The notes below the pieces were generated by a model, which saw nothing but the letters and a program-made list of their open reading frames with translations, made no database searches and was not told the origin of the DNA. 64,000 nt of DNA from Verrucomicrobiota bacterium. Its GTDB lineage: Bacteria > Verrucomicrobiota > Verrucomicrobiia > Verrucomicrobiales > Akkermansiaceae. The position numbers were made by a program, and so were the translations under genes. The DNA lies in the NCBI GenBank assembly GCA_017301995.1, contig JAFLEH010000007.1, positions 86,019 through 150,018 on the forward strand, in the 5' to 3' direction. The first letter of the stretch is position 1; every line of letters starts with the position of its first letter. Below are positions 17,128 through 27,564 of the stretch, piece after piece.

Positions 17128-17856
17128 TTAGGACGGGTGCGGAACCGTGGACATGATCCGGGTATCGGCCCTCCGCCGGATCACGGTGGCCAGCGGAGTG
17201 GAACCGTTCGGCGATAGCGATTCGCGCAGGGCCGCGGATTTTCCGTCGCCGGCGACCACCACCCACACTTCGCGGGCGGCGAGAATCGGCCCGATCCCGA
17301 GCGTGACGCGGCGGGCCGGGGGCTTGGGCGAGTTTTCCACCGGCAGGAACACCGATGTTTCGTCCGTTAGGACACTGTCGTGGCCGGGAAACAGCGACGC
17401 CACGTGGCCGTCCTCGCCCATGCCTAGCAAAACAAGATCGGCTGAAGGCATGCAGCCCGGGCCGGTGCCTGTGACCTCGCGCAAGGCGGCGGTCGCGGCG
17501 GCGGCAGCCAGTGCGGGATCGTCCTCGCCGCGGATGCGGTGGATGTGGCCGGCGGGCACACCGGCGGGGCCGAACAAAAAGTTTCTCGCGGGAAGATAGT
17601 TGCTGTCCGGATGGCCCGGCGGCACACAGCGTTCGTCCGCCCAGAAAAACCGCGCGGGCGTTAGATCGAGTGCCGCGTTTTTCGCCCGATCCGCCATGGC
17701 GGCGAACACCCGCAGGCTGATCCGACCGCCGGAGAGCGCCACCACATGCGGCCGTCCGGCCGCTTGTGCGGCCCGGATTTCAGCGGACCATTCATCGGCG
17801 ACCGCGGACGCCAGCTCTTCGTCATCGGAGAAGTGTTGGAAAGAAACGTTTCCCAT
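17128..17856 (-). CDS. pgl: 6-phosphogluconolactonase
   Basis: It hydrolyses 6-phosphogluconolactone, the second step of the oxidative pentose phosphate pathway. The 242-residue protein has the family's sugar-phosphate segments VVALSGGRISLRVF (normally ALSGG.T), FFWADERCVPPGHPDSN, and LGMGEDGHVASLFPG. The start at 17856 gives MGNVSFQHFSDDEEL and lies four bases after the zwf stop, so the two form an operon. The frame extends far into zwf upstream but that part is a shadow. Confidence 0.92.
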   Translation of the reverse strand: MGNVSFQHFSDDEELASAVADEWSAEIRAAQAAGRPHVVALSGGRISLRVFAAMADRAKNAALDLTPARFFWADERCVPPGHPDSNYLPARNFLFGPAGVPAGHIHRIRGEDDPALAAAAATAALREVTGTGPGCMPSADLVLLGMGEDGHVASLFPGHDSVLTDETSVFLPVENSPKPPARRVTLGIGPILAAREVWVVVAGDGKSAALRESLSPNGSTPLATVIRRRADTRIMSTVPHPS

Positions 17857-17860
17857 TTCT

Positions 17861-19420
17861 TCAGCGGAGGGTTTGGGGTTCGCGCCATGCGTGGCCGGTG
17901 CGGGCGAGCATTTCATGGGCCGGTTCCGGTCCCCACGACCCGGCCGGATAGAACGAATCGGGCGGCATCGGCTGGTCGTCCCATCCGGCGCGGATCGCGT
18001 CCACGATTTCCCATGCCTGCTCCACTTCGTCGCGGCGGATGAACAGGGTGGCATCGCCCGAAAGCGCGTCCAGCAGAAGCCGTTCGTAGGCTTCCGGCGT
18101 GTAGGCGCCAAATTCCGAATCATAGCTGAAATGCATCCGCACCGGGCGCAGGCCGATGCCGGTGCCGGGGATTTTGCCGTTGAAATGCAGGGTGATGCCC
18201 TCGTTGGGCTGGAGCCGCAGGGTCAGCGAATTGGCGTCCAGCCGCGGGCCGCACTGGGCCGCGAAAAGCACGTTGGGCGGTTGTTTGAACTGCACTCTAA
18301 CCTCGCTGGCGCTCACCGGCAGCGCCTTGCCGGTGCGCAGATAGAACGGCACGCCCGACCAGCGCCAGTTGTCGATGAACAGCTTGAGCGCCACGAACGT
18401 TTCCGTGTCGGACGATGGAGCGACCTTATCCTCGGACCGGTAGTCGGGGATGGGCTGTCCGGCCACGGTCCCGGCGGTGTATTGGCCCCGCACGGTCTGC
18501 CGGGAAACCTGGTCGGGTGTGGGACGGCGGACCGATGACAGCAACTTGACCTTTTCATCGCGGATCGGTTCGGCGTCGAGCGCCACCGGCGGCTCCATGG
18601 CGATGAGCGCGAGGACCTGCAGCAGGTGGTTCTGCATCATGTCGCGGAGCGCGCCGGCCTCCTCGTAATAGCCGCCGCGGCCGCCCACTCCCAGTTTCTC
18701 ACTAACCGTGACCTGCACGTGATCCACCGCGTCGCGGTGCCACAGCCGCTCGAAAATGGCGTTGGAAAAACGGAACATGAGGATGTTCTGCACGGTCTCC
18801 TTGCCGAGATAGTGGTCGATCCGATAGACCTGATGCTCGTGGGCGTGCAGGGTCAGCTCGTGGTTGAGATCGCGCGCCGAGGCCAGGTCGCGGCCGAACG
18901 GTTTCTCCACGACGAGCCGGTGCCAGCCTTCCGCCGGATCGCGCTCCAACAGATTCGCCCGATGGAGTTGGTCGGCGATGAGGCCGAATTGGCTCGGCTG
19001 GGTGGCCAGATAGAAAAGCCGGTTGTGGCGGAGTTCCGGAACGGGCATGCCGCCGATCCGTTCCGAGAGCCGCTGATAGGCGAGGGGATCCGCCAGGTCG
19101 CCCTGGCAGTAGTGGATCCGCTCCGCGAACCCGGCGAACGCGGTTTCGTCCACCGGACCGGTCCGCGAAAAGCGATCCATCGCCTCCCGCAGCTCCGCCC
19201 GCCACGAGGCGTCGGTTTTCTCGCGTCGGGCGAACCCGATCACCCGGAAATCCGGCGGCATCTGTCCGGCGGCGTAGAGTTGATAGAGCGCGGGGATCAG
19301 CTTGCGCGAGGTCAGGTCCCCGCTGGCGCCGAAGATCACGATCACGGCCGATTCCACTTGGCGCCGGTGGTGGTCCAGGCGGCAGGTCATCAATTCATCC
19401 AGATCCTCGGTGGTGTGCAT
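17861..19420 (-). CDS. zwf: Glucose-6-phosphate 1-dehydrogenase
   Basis: It oxidises glucose 6-phosphate to 6-phosphogluconolactone, making NADPH. The 519-residue protein has the dinucleotide-binding GASGDLTSRKLIPALY (31-46), VEKPFGRDL, and the substrate and catalytic signature RIDHYLGKE (200-208). The start at 19420 (MHTTEDLDEL) is chosen because the 92 upstream codons are low-complexity and non-conserved. It is transcribed ahead of pgl. Confidence 0.95.
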   Translation of the reverse strand: MHTTEDLDELMTCRLDHHRRQVESAVIVIFGASGDLTSRKLIPALYQLYAAGQMPPDFRVIGFARREKTDASWRAELREAMDRFSRTGPVDETAFAGFAERIHYCQGDLADPLAYQRLSERIGGMPVPELRHNRLFYLATQPSQFGLIADQLHRANLLERDPAEGWHRLVVEKPFGRDLASARDLNHELTLHAHEHQVYRIDHYLGKETVQNILMFRFSNAIFERLWHRDAVDHVQVTVSEKLGVGGRGGYYEEAGALRDMMQNHLLQVLALIAMEPPVALDAEPIRDEKVKLLSSVRRPTPDQVSRQTVRGQYTAGTVAGQPIPDYRSEDKVAPSSDTETFVALKLFIDNWRWSGVPFYLRTGKALPVSASEVRVQFKQPPNVLFAAQCGPRLDANSLTLRLQPNEGITLHFNGKIPGTGIGLRPVRMHFSYDSEFGAYTPEAYERLLLDALSGDATLFIRRDEVEQAWEIVDAIRAGWDDQPMPPDSFYPAGSWGPEPAHEMLARTGHAWREPQTLR

Positions 19421-19688
19421 GGGCGGGAAAGGTGGACCCATCCGCCAAAAACGCAACCCGCGAATCGCGGGAAACCGGGGGGGAGAGGAACGGAATGCCG
19501 GGAGTGCTTGGGGCACGATAGAAACGGCGGGCTTTCTGGCGCGTTCAGGAGCTTTCCCGCTCCGCGGACGGCGCGAGGCGCACCGGCAACGGACTGGCGC
19601 GAGATGCGCCAGCCACGCGGGGGGGGGGTCCGTAAATCGCCTGAAGGGCTCCCAATGACGAATGACGGGCGCCCCATGACCCGTGACG
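19421..19688. other. Intergenic region upstream of zwf
   Basis: No gene is supported. It contains a 9-base G run near 19620, a hairpin CTGGCGC-GAGAT-GCGCCAG near 19592, and short ATGACG-type direct repeats near 19658-19685. It should hold the zwf promoter on the minus strand, which I could not place. Confidence 0.4.
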
Positions 19689-19689
19689 A

Positions 19690-19730
19690 AAAACAAAGAG
19701 GACCGCGGACTTTGACATCCGCGATCCTCT
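19690..19730 (-). terminator. Rho-independent terminator of ppdK
   Basis: Read on the minus strand, AGAGGATCGCGGA pairs with TCCGCGGTCCTCT (one mismatch) and is followed by TTGTTTTT. It lies about 30 bases after the ppdK stop. Confidence 0.85.
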
Positions 19731-19761
19731 GGTTGTGATTTTCTATCCGCGATCTATCCGA

Positions 19762-22566
<2,805 letters not shown>

Positions 22567-22759
22567 CGTGTTAGGTGATATTCTGGTTTAGGAACAAAAC
22601 GGGTCCGGACGGAAGAGTGGCGGGAAACGCTCCCGCCCTCCGCGTCCGGCGCGGGGGCGCGAGGCTAGGGGAAATAAGCGGCTTGTCAATCAAGGGATTG
22701 CGGAAACAGGCATTTTTTTGGGGTTGTCCCGGTTGCCCGCGTGGGTTAGCGTCCGTCCC

Positions 22760-24088
22760 ATGCGAATCGACCGGATGCTTTTTGCCAATTTCCCGCCCTT
22801 TGCGCCGGGAGGGATCGTCTTCCCCGAGGTGCCGGAGCGAACCGGGGCGGAAGTCCACTTGCTGGTGGGGGAGAACGGGACGGGGAAAACAAGGCTGCTG
22901 AGCTTGTTGCTGAACGCGCTGGGGAATCAGGCAGAGATCAAGACCAGGGTCGATGAGCCCGAGCATCTGCTAGCTTTTGTTTCGGCTTCCCTCCCGAACG
23001 AAACCATATCGTTCTTCTCCAGATCCCGCCTTTTCTTTGCAAGCTCGCATTTTCCTACGAAGTCCGATCTTCAGAGACATGTTGGATTCTCGCTCGAAAC
23101 CATCCCCAAGAGGCTACCGCTTTTCCCGGACACCACGGATAGTCCTTTGAGGCGAATAGGAGTAAAGGGGTTTTGCGACCACGACGTGGCCGCCAATCGG
23201 CCAATGGCCCTTTGCTACAAGGGAATTGCAAGCATATCCGATGCCAAGGTCTCATCCATGAAAGCAGTTGCCTCCCGCCCCGTTTCGGATGACCTCGTTT
23301 TCCACAAAGACCCGCAGGAGTCGGATGAAGTAGGTCAATTGATGGTGAACCTAAAACTCGCGGCGGCGATGGACTTGCTGCAAAACAACGACAGTGGTAG
23401 AAACATTCGTCTAACCAACCAACTTGAGACGACGATTTCTCAGATTACTGGGAAGAAATTCTCCTTCCGTGTTGTCGATCACCCGAAGGTGGAACTCCGT
23501 GTGGATTGGGGAACGAAGAAACAAATGCGCATTTCCCAGCTACCCGACGGTCTTCGCTCGATCATCGGCTGGCTGGTTTCCTGTTGTGCGCGGCTTTCGA
23601 TGTACCTTCCGGACGACCCGAATCCGTTGGATCATCCGTTCGTGCTGGTGCTGGACGAACCCGAAGGCAACCTCCATCCCGCGTGGCAGCGCAAGGTGCT
23701 TCCTGCCGCCCGGAAGCTCTTCAAAAACGCCCAAATCATCGCCGCCACCCATTCGCCGTGGGTCGTGTCCTCGGTCAACGAGGGTTTCATCCATGTCCTG
23801 CGTTTCAACAGCGACGAGCAGGTGACGGTGGATCCGCCCAAGCCCTGTGAAAAGGGCGATTCCTACATCGACGTGGTGGAGGATGTGTTAGGCGTGAAGG
23901 AGTGGTTCGATCCGGAAACCGAAGCCTTGTTGGCCGAGTTCCGGGATCTCGTTTCCAAAGGCGGACCCGCCGGTGAGATCGAACGTCTGGCGGCTGAAAT
24001 CGGCGGGCGCGGGGAATATCTGGCCGCCCTTGTGGGACGCGAAATGGCGGGATTCCGCAGAAAATCCCAACAGCCGAAGGGCGCATGA
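22760..24088 (+). CDS. PtuA-like AAA ATPase (Septu-type defence)
   Basis: This 442-residue ATPase is of the AAA_15/AAA_21 (SMC-like) class. It has Walker A GENGTGKT (37-44), Walker B with signature LVLDEPEGNLHPAWQRKV (Asp299, Glu300), and the H-loop IAATHSPWVVSS near residue 330. Its stop overlaps the ATG of an HNH nuclease by four bases (ATGA). An ATPase of this class paired with this HNH family is the Septu anti-phage arrangement, and also the effector pair of retron Ec78. No reverse transcriptase is nearby, so a stand-alone Septu-like system is the better fit. The phage trigger is unknown. Confidence 0.8.
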   Translation: MRIDRMLFANFPPFAPGGIVFPEVPERTGAEVHLLVGENGTGKTRLLSLLLNALGNQAEIKTRVDEPEHLLAFVSASLPNETISFFSRSRLFFASSHFPTKSDLQRHVGFSLETIPKRLPLFPDTTDSPLRRIGVKGFCDHDVAANRPMALCYKGIASISDAKVSSMKAVASRPVSDDLVFHKDPQESDEVGQLMVNLKLAAAMDLLQNNDSGRNIRLTNQLETTISQITGKKFSFRVVDHPKVELRVDWGTKKQMRISQLPDGLRSIIGWLVSCCARLSMYLPDDPNPLDHPFVLVLDEPEGNLHPAWQRKVLPAARKLFKNAQIIAATHSPWVVSSVNEGFIHVLRFNSDEQVTVDPPKPCEKGDSYIDVVEDVLGVKEWFDPETEALLAEFRDLVSKGGPAGEIERLAAEIGGRGEYLAALVGREMAGFRRKSQQPKGA

Positions 24089-24648
24089 GAAAGCAAACCC
24101 GCCCGGAGGAACCCGAGGTCCTCCGCTCCCATCAGGAAAAGTGGAACCGCCAGTGGCGCGAACTGCGGGAGCGCAATCCGTCCGCCAAATTCGCGTGGTA
24201 TGAGACCGGGGGCAAATCGGCGCGGGAATGGATCCTTCAGGATCTGCGTGGCATGAACCAAGGCCACTGCTCGTTTTGCGACGGATATCCGGTGGAAACC
24301 GTCACCAGCGAGCCTGTCGAGCATTTCCGGCCCAAGTCCAACCCGAAGTTCCACGATCTGGCCTTCGCGTGGGATAACCTGTTCTACTGCTGCAACGCAT
24401 GCCAATCCCACAAGGGTGAGCAATGGGAGGACCATCTCATCAAACCGGACGAGCCTTGCTATGAATTCGACCGATACTTCCGGTTTCTCGACGGTCGGAT
24501 CGAGCCCGTCTCCGGGTGCGACGAAACCGTGCGATTGAGGGCGGAGGCCACCATCCGGATTTTCGGACTGAACGAAAGAAACCTTCCCCGCCACCGGAAA
24601 CTGGAATTTGAGAAAGTGGTCGAGGACCACGGCTCCGGTTCTGGATGA
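24085..24648 (+). CDS. PtuB-like HNH endonuclease, possibly frameshifted at its C-terminus
   Basis: This 187-residue nuclease is of the TIGR02646/PtuB type. It has HCSFC (first zinc pair), VEHFRPKSNPKFHDLAFAW (the HNH His), and NLFYCCNACQSHKGEQW (Asn and second Cys pair). In Septu it would be the DNA-cutting effector. The frame ends abruptly in DHGSGSG. In the +1 frame the sequence continues with VLDDFAFRDFLEAG and stops at 24682, which looks like a normal C-terminus for this family. A one-base insertion (or sequencing error) near 24625 is likely. It is translationally coupled to the ATPase. Confidence 0.75.
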   Translation: MRKQTRPEEPEVLRSHQEKWNRQWRELRERNPSAKFAWYETGGKSAREWILQDLRGMNQGHCSFCDGYPVETVTSEPVEHFRPKSNPKFHDLAFAWDNLFYCCNACQSHKGEQWEDHLIKPDEPCYEFDRYFRFLDGRIEPVSGCDETVRLRAEATIRIFGLNERNLPRHRKLEFEKVVEDHGSGSG

Positions 24649-24716
24649 TTTCGCGTTCCGCGATTTCCTTGAAGCCGGGTGATTCAACTGGACCAGGATT
24701 TTTGTGGTTCCGGGGC

Positions 24717-24748
24717 TTGACACCCCGCCGCGTTATAACGAAGGTTAT
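24717..24748 (+). promoter_or_regulatory. Promoter/operator of the AbrB-Doc operon
   Basis: TTGACA (24717-24722) lies just upstream of ATAAC-GAAG-GTTAT (24735-24748), a 5-bp inverted repeat ending three bases before the antitoxin ATG. This could be the autoregulatory operator. No well-spaced -10 is seen. Confidence 0.4.
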
Positions 24749-24751
24749 CCC

Positions 24752-24982
24752 ATGCCAATCGAAACGAAAGTCCGCCGGATCGGGAATTCCTTGGGAATCG
24801 TGCTGCCCAAGGAGGCGCTGCAGGCCCTCAAGGTCCAGGAAGGCGATATCCTCTATCTAACCGAATCCCCGCAATGTTCGCTGCGGGTGACGGCCAACCA
24901 GCCGGGGTTTGAGGAGAAAATGAGGATCGCCATGGACGGTATGAACCGATACCGGAACGCACTCAAGGAGTTGGCCAAATGA
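24752..24982 (+). CDS. AbrB/MazE-family antitoxin
   Basis: This 76-residue protein starts MPIETKVRRIGNSLGIVLPK, a swapped-hairpin AbrB/SpoVT DNA-binding fold (RRIGNSLGIVLPKEAL, GDILYLTE). Its C-terminal ~30 residues (EKMRIAMDGMNRYRNALKEL) would bind and neutralise the toxin. Its stop overlaps the downstream doc-type start (ATGA), the normal toxin-antitoxin coupling. It probably represses its own promoter through the inverted repeat just upstream. Confidence 0.88.
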   Translation: MPIETKVRRIGNSLGIVLPKEALQALKVQEGDILYLTESPQCSLRVTANQPGFEEKMRIAMDGMNRYRNALKELAK

Positions 24983-25374
24983 CCGAACCCTTTTGGCTTG
25001 ACCGCGAAATTCTCCTGGCCATTCAGGAGGAACTGCTCGCGCGCTTCGGTGGCTTGGCGGGACTCCGTGATGTCGGGCTTCTGGACTCCGCGATCAACCG
25101 TCCGCAACAGCGGTTTTGTTACGAAACCCCCATCGTTTTCGAGTTGGCGGCCGCCTACGCCCACGAAATCGCGAAGAACCACCCGTTTTTGGAGGGCAAC
25201 AAGCGCGCGGGGTTCATGGCTGCCTACACCTTTCTTGGGATCAACGGCTTCCAACTTGAAGCCCCCGAAGAAGAAGCCGTGCTCCAAACCCTCGCGCTGG
25301 CGGCCGGGGAAACGACCGCCGCGGACTACGCGGCGTGGCTCGCGCGGTCGTGCTCGGCGCGCGAATCCGGCTGA
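24979..25374 (+). CDS. Doc-family (Fic fold) toxin
   Basis: This 131-residue protein is a death-on-curing toxin. It has the Fic-fold motif HPFLEGNKRAG (His68 to Arg76; family HxFx(D/E)xNKR), with helices LAAAYAHEIAKN before it and the start IREELLARFGGLAGLRD-like segment that positions the active site. Doc proteins phosphorylate EF-Tu and arrest translation; that activity is inferred from family. It overlaps the AbrB-type antitoxin by four bases. Confidence 0.9.
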   Translation: MTEPFWLDREILLAIQEELLARFGGLAGLRDVGLLDSAINRPQQRFCYETPIVFELAAAYAHEIAKNHPFLEGNKRAGFMAAYTFLGINGFQLEAPEEEAVLQTLALAAGETTAADYAAWLARSCSARESG

Positions 25375-25400
25375 TTGATTCCGGAAATCCGAAGTAATTC

Positions 25401-25428
25401 TTGCATATCGGCTTGGCCCGGCCATACT
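25401..25428 (+). promoter_or_regulatory. Promoter of brnT, probably giving a leaderless mRNA
   Basis: TTGCAT (25401-25406), 16 bases, then CATACT (25423-25428). The ATG at 25435 is only six bases after the -10, so transcription would begin at or next to the start codon. Confidence 0.45.
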
Positions 25429-25434
25429 CCGCGC

Positions 25435-25713
25435 ATGGAACTCGACCTTATCGACGTCCAATTCGACCTCCGCAGCATCAAGCCCCGCGAGCTTGAGGAA
25501 GCGCTCGAGGATCCGTTTGGCGTGCGCTTTCTGCCGGACACCGACCGCCCGGACGGGGCAGCGCGCTATTACGCCCTCGGCCGCACGGTTTCCGACCGCT
25601 ATCTGTTCGTTTCGTTCTGGACCGACGGCAAAACGGTCCGGGTGGTGGCGGCCCGCAACATGACCGAGGGCGAGCAACGCTTCTACGACCGCAAATATGC
25701 CGAATTCCGCTGA
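25435..25713 (+). CDS. BrnT-family RNase toxin
   Basis: This 92-residue protein has the BrnT pattern: an N-terminal segment with ELEEALEDPFGVRFL, the central YYALGRTVSDRYLFVSFW strands, then VRVVAARNMTEGEQRFYDRK (family SARxMTxxERxxY). BrnT is a ribonuclease toxin of the RelE-like fold. The N-terminus is shorter and more divergent than the classical WDExK start. It lies seven bases upstream of its antitoxin, which is the typical toxin-first order of brnTA. Confidence 0.82.
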   Translation: MELDLIDVQFDLRSIKPRELEEALEDPFGVRFLPDTDRPDGAARYYALGRTVSDRYLFVSFWTDGKTVRVVAARNMTEGEQRFYDRKYAEFR

Positions 25714-25720
25714 CACACCC

Positions 25721-25990
25721 ATGAACACGATCACCCGTTGGACTGACATTCCCGCGTTTGCCGATGAGGCGGAGGAAGCCCGTTTCTGGGAAAACCACGA
25801 GATCGACGGCCGCCTGATGGCTTCGTCGGTTCACGAGGCGGACTCGCGCGAGTCCACCACCATCACCCTGCGGTTTGACCCGCGGATGCTTTCGCGCATC
25901 AAGCGCATCGCCCGTTCGCGGTTCCTCAACTATCAGTCGATGATCAAGCAATGGCTCGCCGAGCGGTTGGAGGACGAGAACCGCAAGTAA
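25721..25990 (+). CDS. BrnA-family antitoxin (CopG/RHH type)
   Basis: This 89-residue protein has an N-terminal toxin-binding part (ITRWTDIPAFADEAEEARFW) and a C-terminal ribbon-helix-helix: STTITLRFDPRMLSRIKRIA followed by RSRFLNYQSMIKQWLAERL. BrnA antitoxins dimerise through this fold to repress the brnTA promoter. ATG 25721 is preferred over an ATG inside brnT at 25697. Confidence 0.85.
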   Translation: MNTITRWTDIPAFADEAEEARFWENHEIDGRLMASSVHEADSRESTTITLRFDPRMLSRIKRIARSRFLNYQSMIKQWLAERLEDENRK

Positions 25991-25995
25991 GTGCC

Positions 25996-26406
25996 TTGCC
26001 GGCACGGCTCGGCACCGCCCGATTCTGGCTGGCGGCCTATGCGGTTTGGCTGGTGACGCTGTGGTTCCTATCATCAGGAAGCACCACGGTGCCAAACGCG
26101 CCTCAGATCCCGTTCATGGACAAAATCGCGCATTTCGGGTACTTCTTCGGAGGCGGCGGCCTGCTTTCGGCCGCGCTTTTCACCGGAAACCCGCGGTTTT
26201 CAAAAAGGCGGCTCGTTCTCATGGTGGCGATCGCGGCAGCGGTGATCGGTTGCCTCGACGAATACCACCAAACATTCACGCCGGGCCGTTCCGGAAACGA
26301 CCCGTGGGACTGGTTGGCCGATGTGCTCGGCGGCTCCGCGGGGGCGTTCGTTTTCCATCGACTGCGCCACCGGTTGCCCATCCCGGAATCGCGGAGAACC
26401 GGTTGA
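25996..26406 (+). CDS. VanZ-like membrane protein
   Basis: This ~136-residue protein is VanZ-like, with hydrophobic spans ARFWLAAYAVWLVTLWFLS, FGYFFGGGGLLSAALF, LVLMVAIAAAVIGC and a C-terminal amphipathic region. The family signature DKIAHFGYF and LDEYHQTFTPGRSGNDPWDWLAD is clear. VanZ-family proteins sit in the inner membrane and affect envelope resistance in some bacteria; the role here is unknown. The start is uncertain: TTG 25996 follows the brnA stop, while ATG 25951 would overlap brnA by 40 bases. Confidence 0.75.
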   Translation: MPARLGTARFWLAAYAVWLVTLWFLSSGSTTVPNAPQIPFMDKIAHFGYFFGGGGLLSAALFTGNPRFSKRRLVLMVAIAAAVIGCLDEYHQTFTPGRSGNDPWDWLADVLGGSAGAFVFHRLRHRLPIPESRRTG

Positions 26407-26463
26407 ATGGCCACCCGTTCGGCCGGGTTTGAGGAAATTTTTCAAATTTCGTCAAACCCGAGC

Positions 26464-26491
26464 TTGACACGTCCGCGCGAATCCCTAGAGT
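26464..26491 (+). promoter_or_regulatory. Promoter of rpsT
   Basis: TTGACA (26464-26469), 16 bases, TAGAGT (26486-26491). Transcription would start near 26498 and leave a ~37-base leader before the ATG. Confidence 0.75.
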
Positions 26492-26534
26492 CGCCTGCCC
26501 GCCGCAAGAAGTTCCGGCTACTTTCCTCACTACC

Positions 26535-26798
26535 ATGGCCAATACCAAATCAGCCCTCAAGCGCGTCCGCCAAACCGAAGTCCGCACCGAGCGCAATCGT
26601 GCGGACAAGAGCCGTATCAAGACGCTCCGCAAGAAAGCCCTCGCCGCCGTTGCCGCCGGTGACAAGACCGCCGCCGCAGAAGCGGCCAGCGTGCTCTCCT
26701 CCGCCGTGGACAAGGCCGCCAAGCGCAATCTGGTCCACCCCAACAAGGCCGCCAACATCAAGAGCAAGACCGCCAAGGCCATCGCCTCGATCGCCTGA
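26535..26798 (+). CDS. rpsT: 30S ribosomal protein S20
   Basis: This 87-residue basic helical protein of the small ribosomal subunit binds 16S rRNA early in assembly. It begins MANTKSALKRVRQTEVRTER, the standard S20 start, and has the long-helix pattern with NLVHPNKAANIKSKTAKAI at the end. It has its own promoter and terminator, as is usual for this monocistronic gene. Confidence 0.96.
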   Translation: MANTKSALKRVRQTEVRTERNRADKSRIKTLRKKALAAVAAGDKTAAAEAASVLSSAVDKAAKRNLVHPNKAANIKSKTAKAIASIA

Positions 26799-26829
26799 GC
26801 CCATCTTCACCCCGGCGTGAACTGAAACA

Positions 26830-26859
26830 AGCGGACCGGGCAGCCGGTGCCGCTTTTTT
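26830..26859 (+). terminator. Rho-independent terminator of rpsT
   Basis: GCGGACCGG pairs with CCGGTGCCGC (one mismatch) over a GCAG-type loop, followed by TTTTTT. Confidence 0.85.
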
Positions 26860-26867
26860 CTTCCCCA

Positions 26868-27101
26868 ATGAACCCCGTCAGCCACAGCGCCTCACGCGCC
26901 GAAACCGCCGCCCGCATCGCCGCCAACCCCACCGACTACAAGGTCTGCGAGGGTTGCGACTCGATCGTCGGCGGCAAGACCGCGCTGTGCCCCAACTGCC
27001 ACAGCTTCCGTTTCGATGCCGCCCCGGACCGGGTCGTGAAACAGGCGAAATTGTTGGGCGCGCGCGAACAACGCTCCGTCACCGCCGGGGATCTGGGGTG
27101 A
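26868..27101 (+). CDS. Small zinc-ribbon protein
   Basis: This 77-residue protein has one treble-clef or ribbon-type zinc site, CEGC and CPNC (residues ~28 and ~42), flanked by an N-terminal helix and the segment FDAAPDRVVKQAKLLGARE. No catalytic domain is visible. The role may be nucleic-acid or protein binding. It starts nine bases after the rpsT terminator, so it is not read through from rpsT strongly. Confidence 0.65.
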   Translation: MNPVSHSASRAETAARIAANPTDYKVCEGCDSIVGGKTALCPNCHSFRFDAAPDRVVKQAKLLGAREQRSVTAGDLG

Positions 27102-27105
27102 GGGG

Positions 27106-27135
27106 TTATTGGTTATTGGTTATTGGTTATTGGTT
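27106..27135. repeat. Tandem GGTTATT heptad array
   Basis: Four tandem GGTTATT units run up to the left end of the mobile element; two more follow its right end at 27485-27502. The element therefore inserted into a heptad array. Confidence 0.8.
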
Positions 27136-27484
27136 CACGGGTGTCCGGCTAACTGAGGGTTCTGCATTCCCAAAGCGAAGAAAATGAATAGCTTGCATGA
27201 AATTCTCGATGTCACGCATTTGAACTTTCGAGTGAGATTTTCCATACTCCGCGGCGATGAACTCCGGCTGCTATTGATTGCGGTCTGCACCTACCTGATG
27301 ATTGCGATCCTCCACAAGCAGATCAAGCTGCCCGGCACACTCCACAGAACTTTGCAGATTTTGAGCGTCCATCCGTTCGAAAAAGTCACTCTAAATGAAC
27401 TACTTATGGAAACCGAGCACAGAACCATGCATAACGCGAATCCTAATCAATTGATGTTCAATAACTTATAACCGGACACTTGTG
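27136..27484 (+). mobile_element. 349-bp IS4-derived non-autonomous mini-element, copy 1
   Basis: Ends are CACGGGTGTCCGG (left) and, read inward from the right, CACAAGTGTCCGG: 13-bp terminal inverted repeats with two differences. It is flanked by TTATTGGTT at 27127-27135 and 27485-27493, a 9-bp target duplication. The interior is clearly richer in A+T than the chromosome. It contains only the C-terminal ~95 codons of a transposase. Copy 2 at 39080-39428 is, by eye, identical in reverse orientation. Confidence 0.92.
27184..27471 (+). pseudogene. C-terminal fragment of an IS4-family transposase
   Basis: The 95-residue frame has LLLIAVCTYLMIAILHKQ, KLPGTLHRTLQILSVHPFEK and a short tail. This matches the C-terminus of IS4-type (DUF4372) transposases after the last catalytic residue. 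The DDE core is absent, so the product cannot transpose the element. The first ~25 residues may come from fusion of the left end to the deleted gene. Confidence 0.8.
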
Positions 27485-27564
27485 TTATTGGTTATTGGTT
27501 TCTATCGCTTGGGCTGACGCTATTTTCCATTTCGGCATTTCAGTTTTTCAGCTTCTACCCCGTT

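Noticed and set aside
22760..24700. Retron (Ec78-type) locus
   Set aside because: The HNH/ATPase pair is present but no reverse transcriptase or msr/msd-like region is visible.
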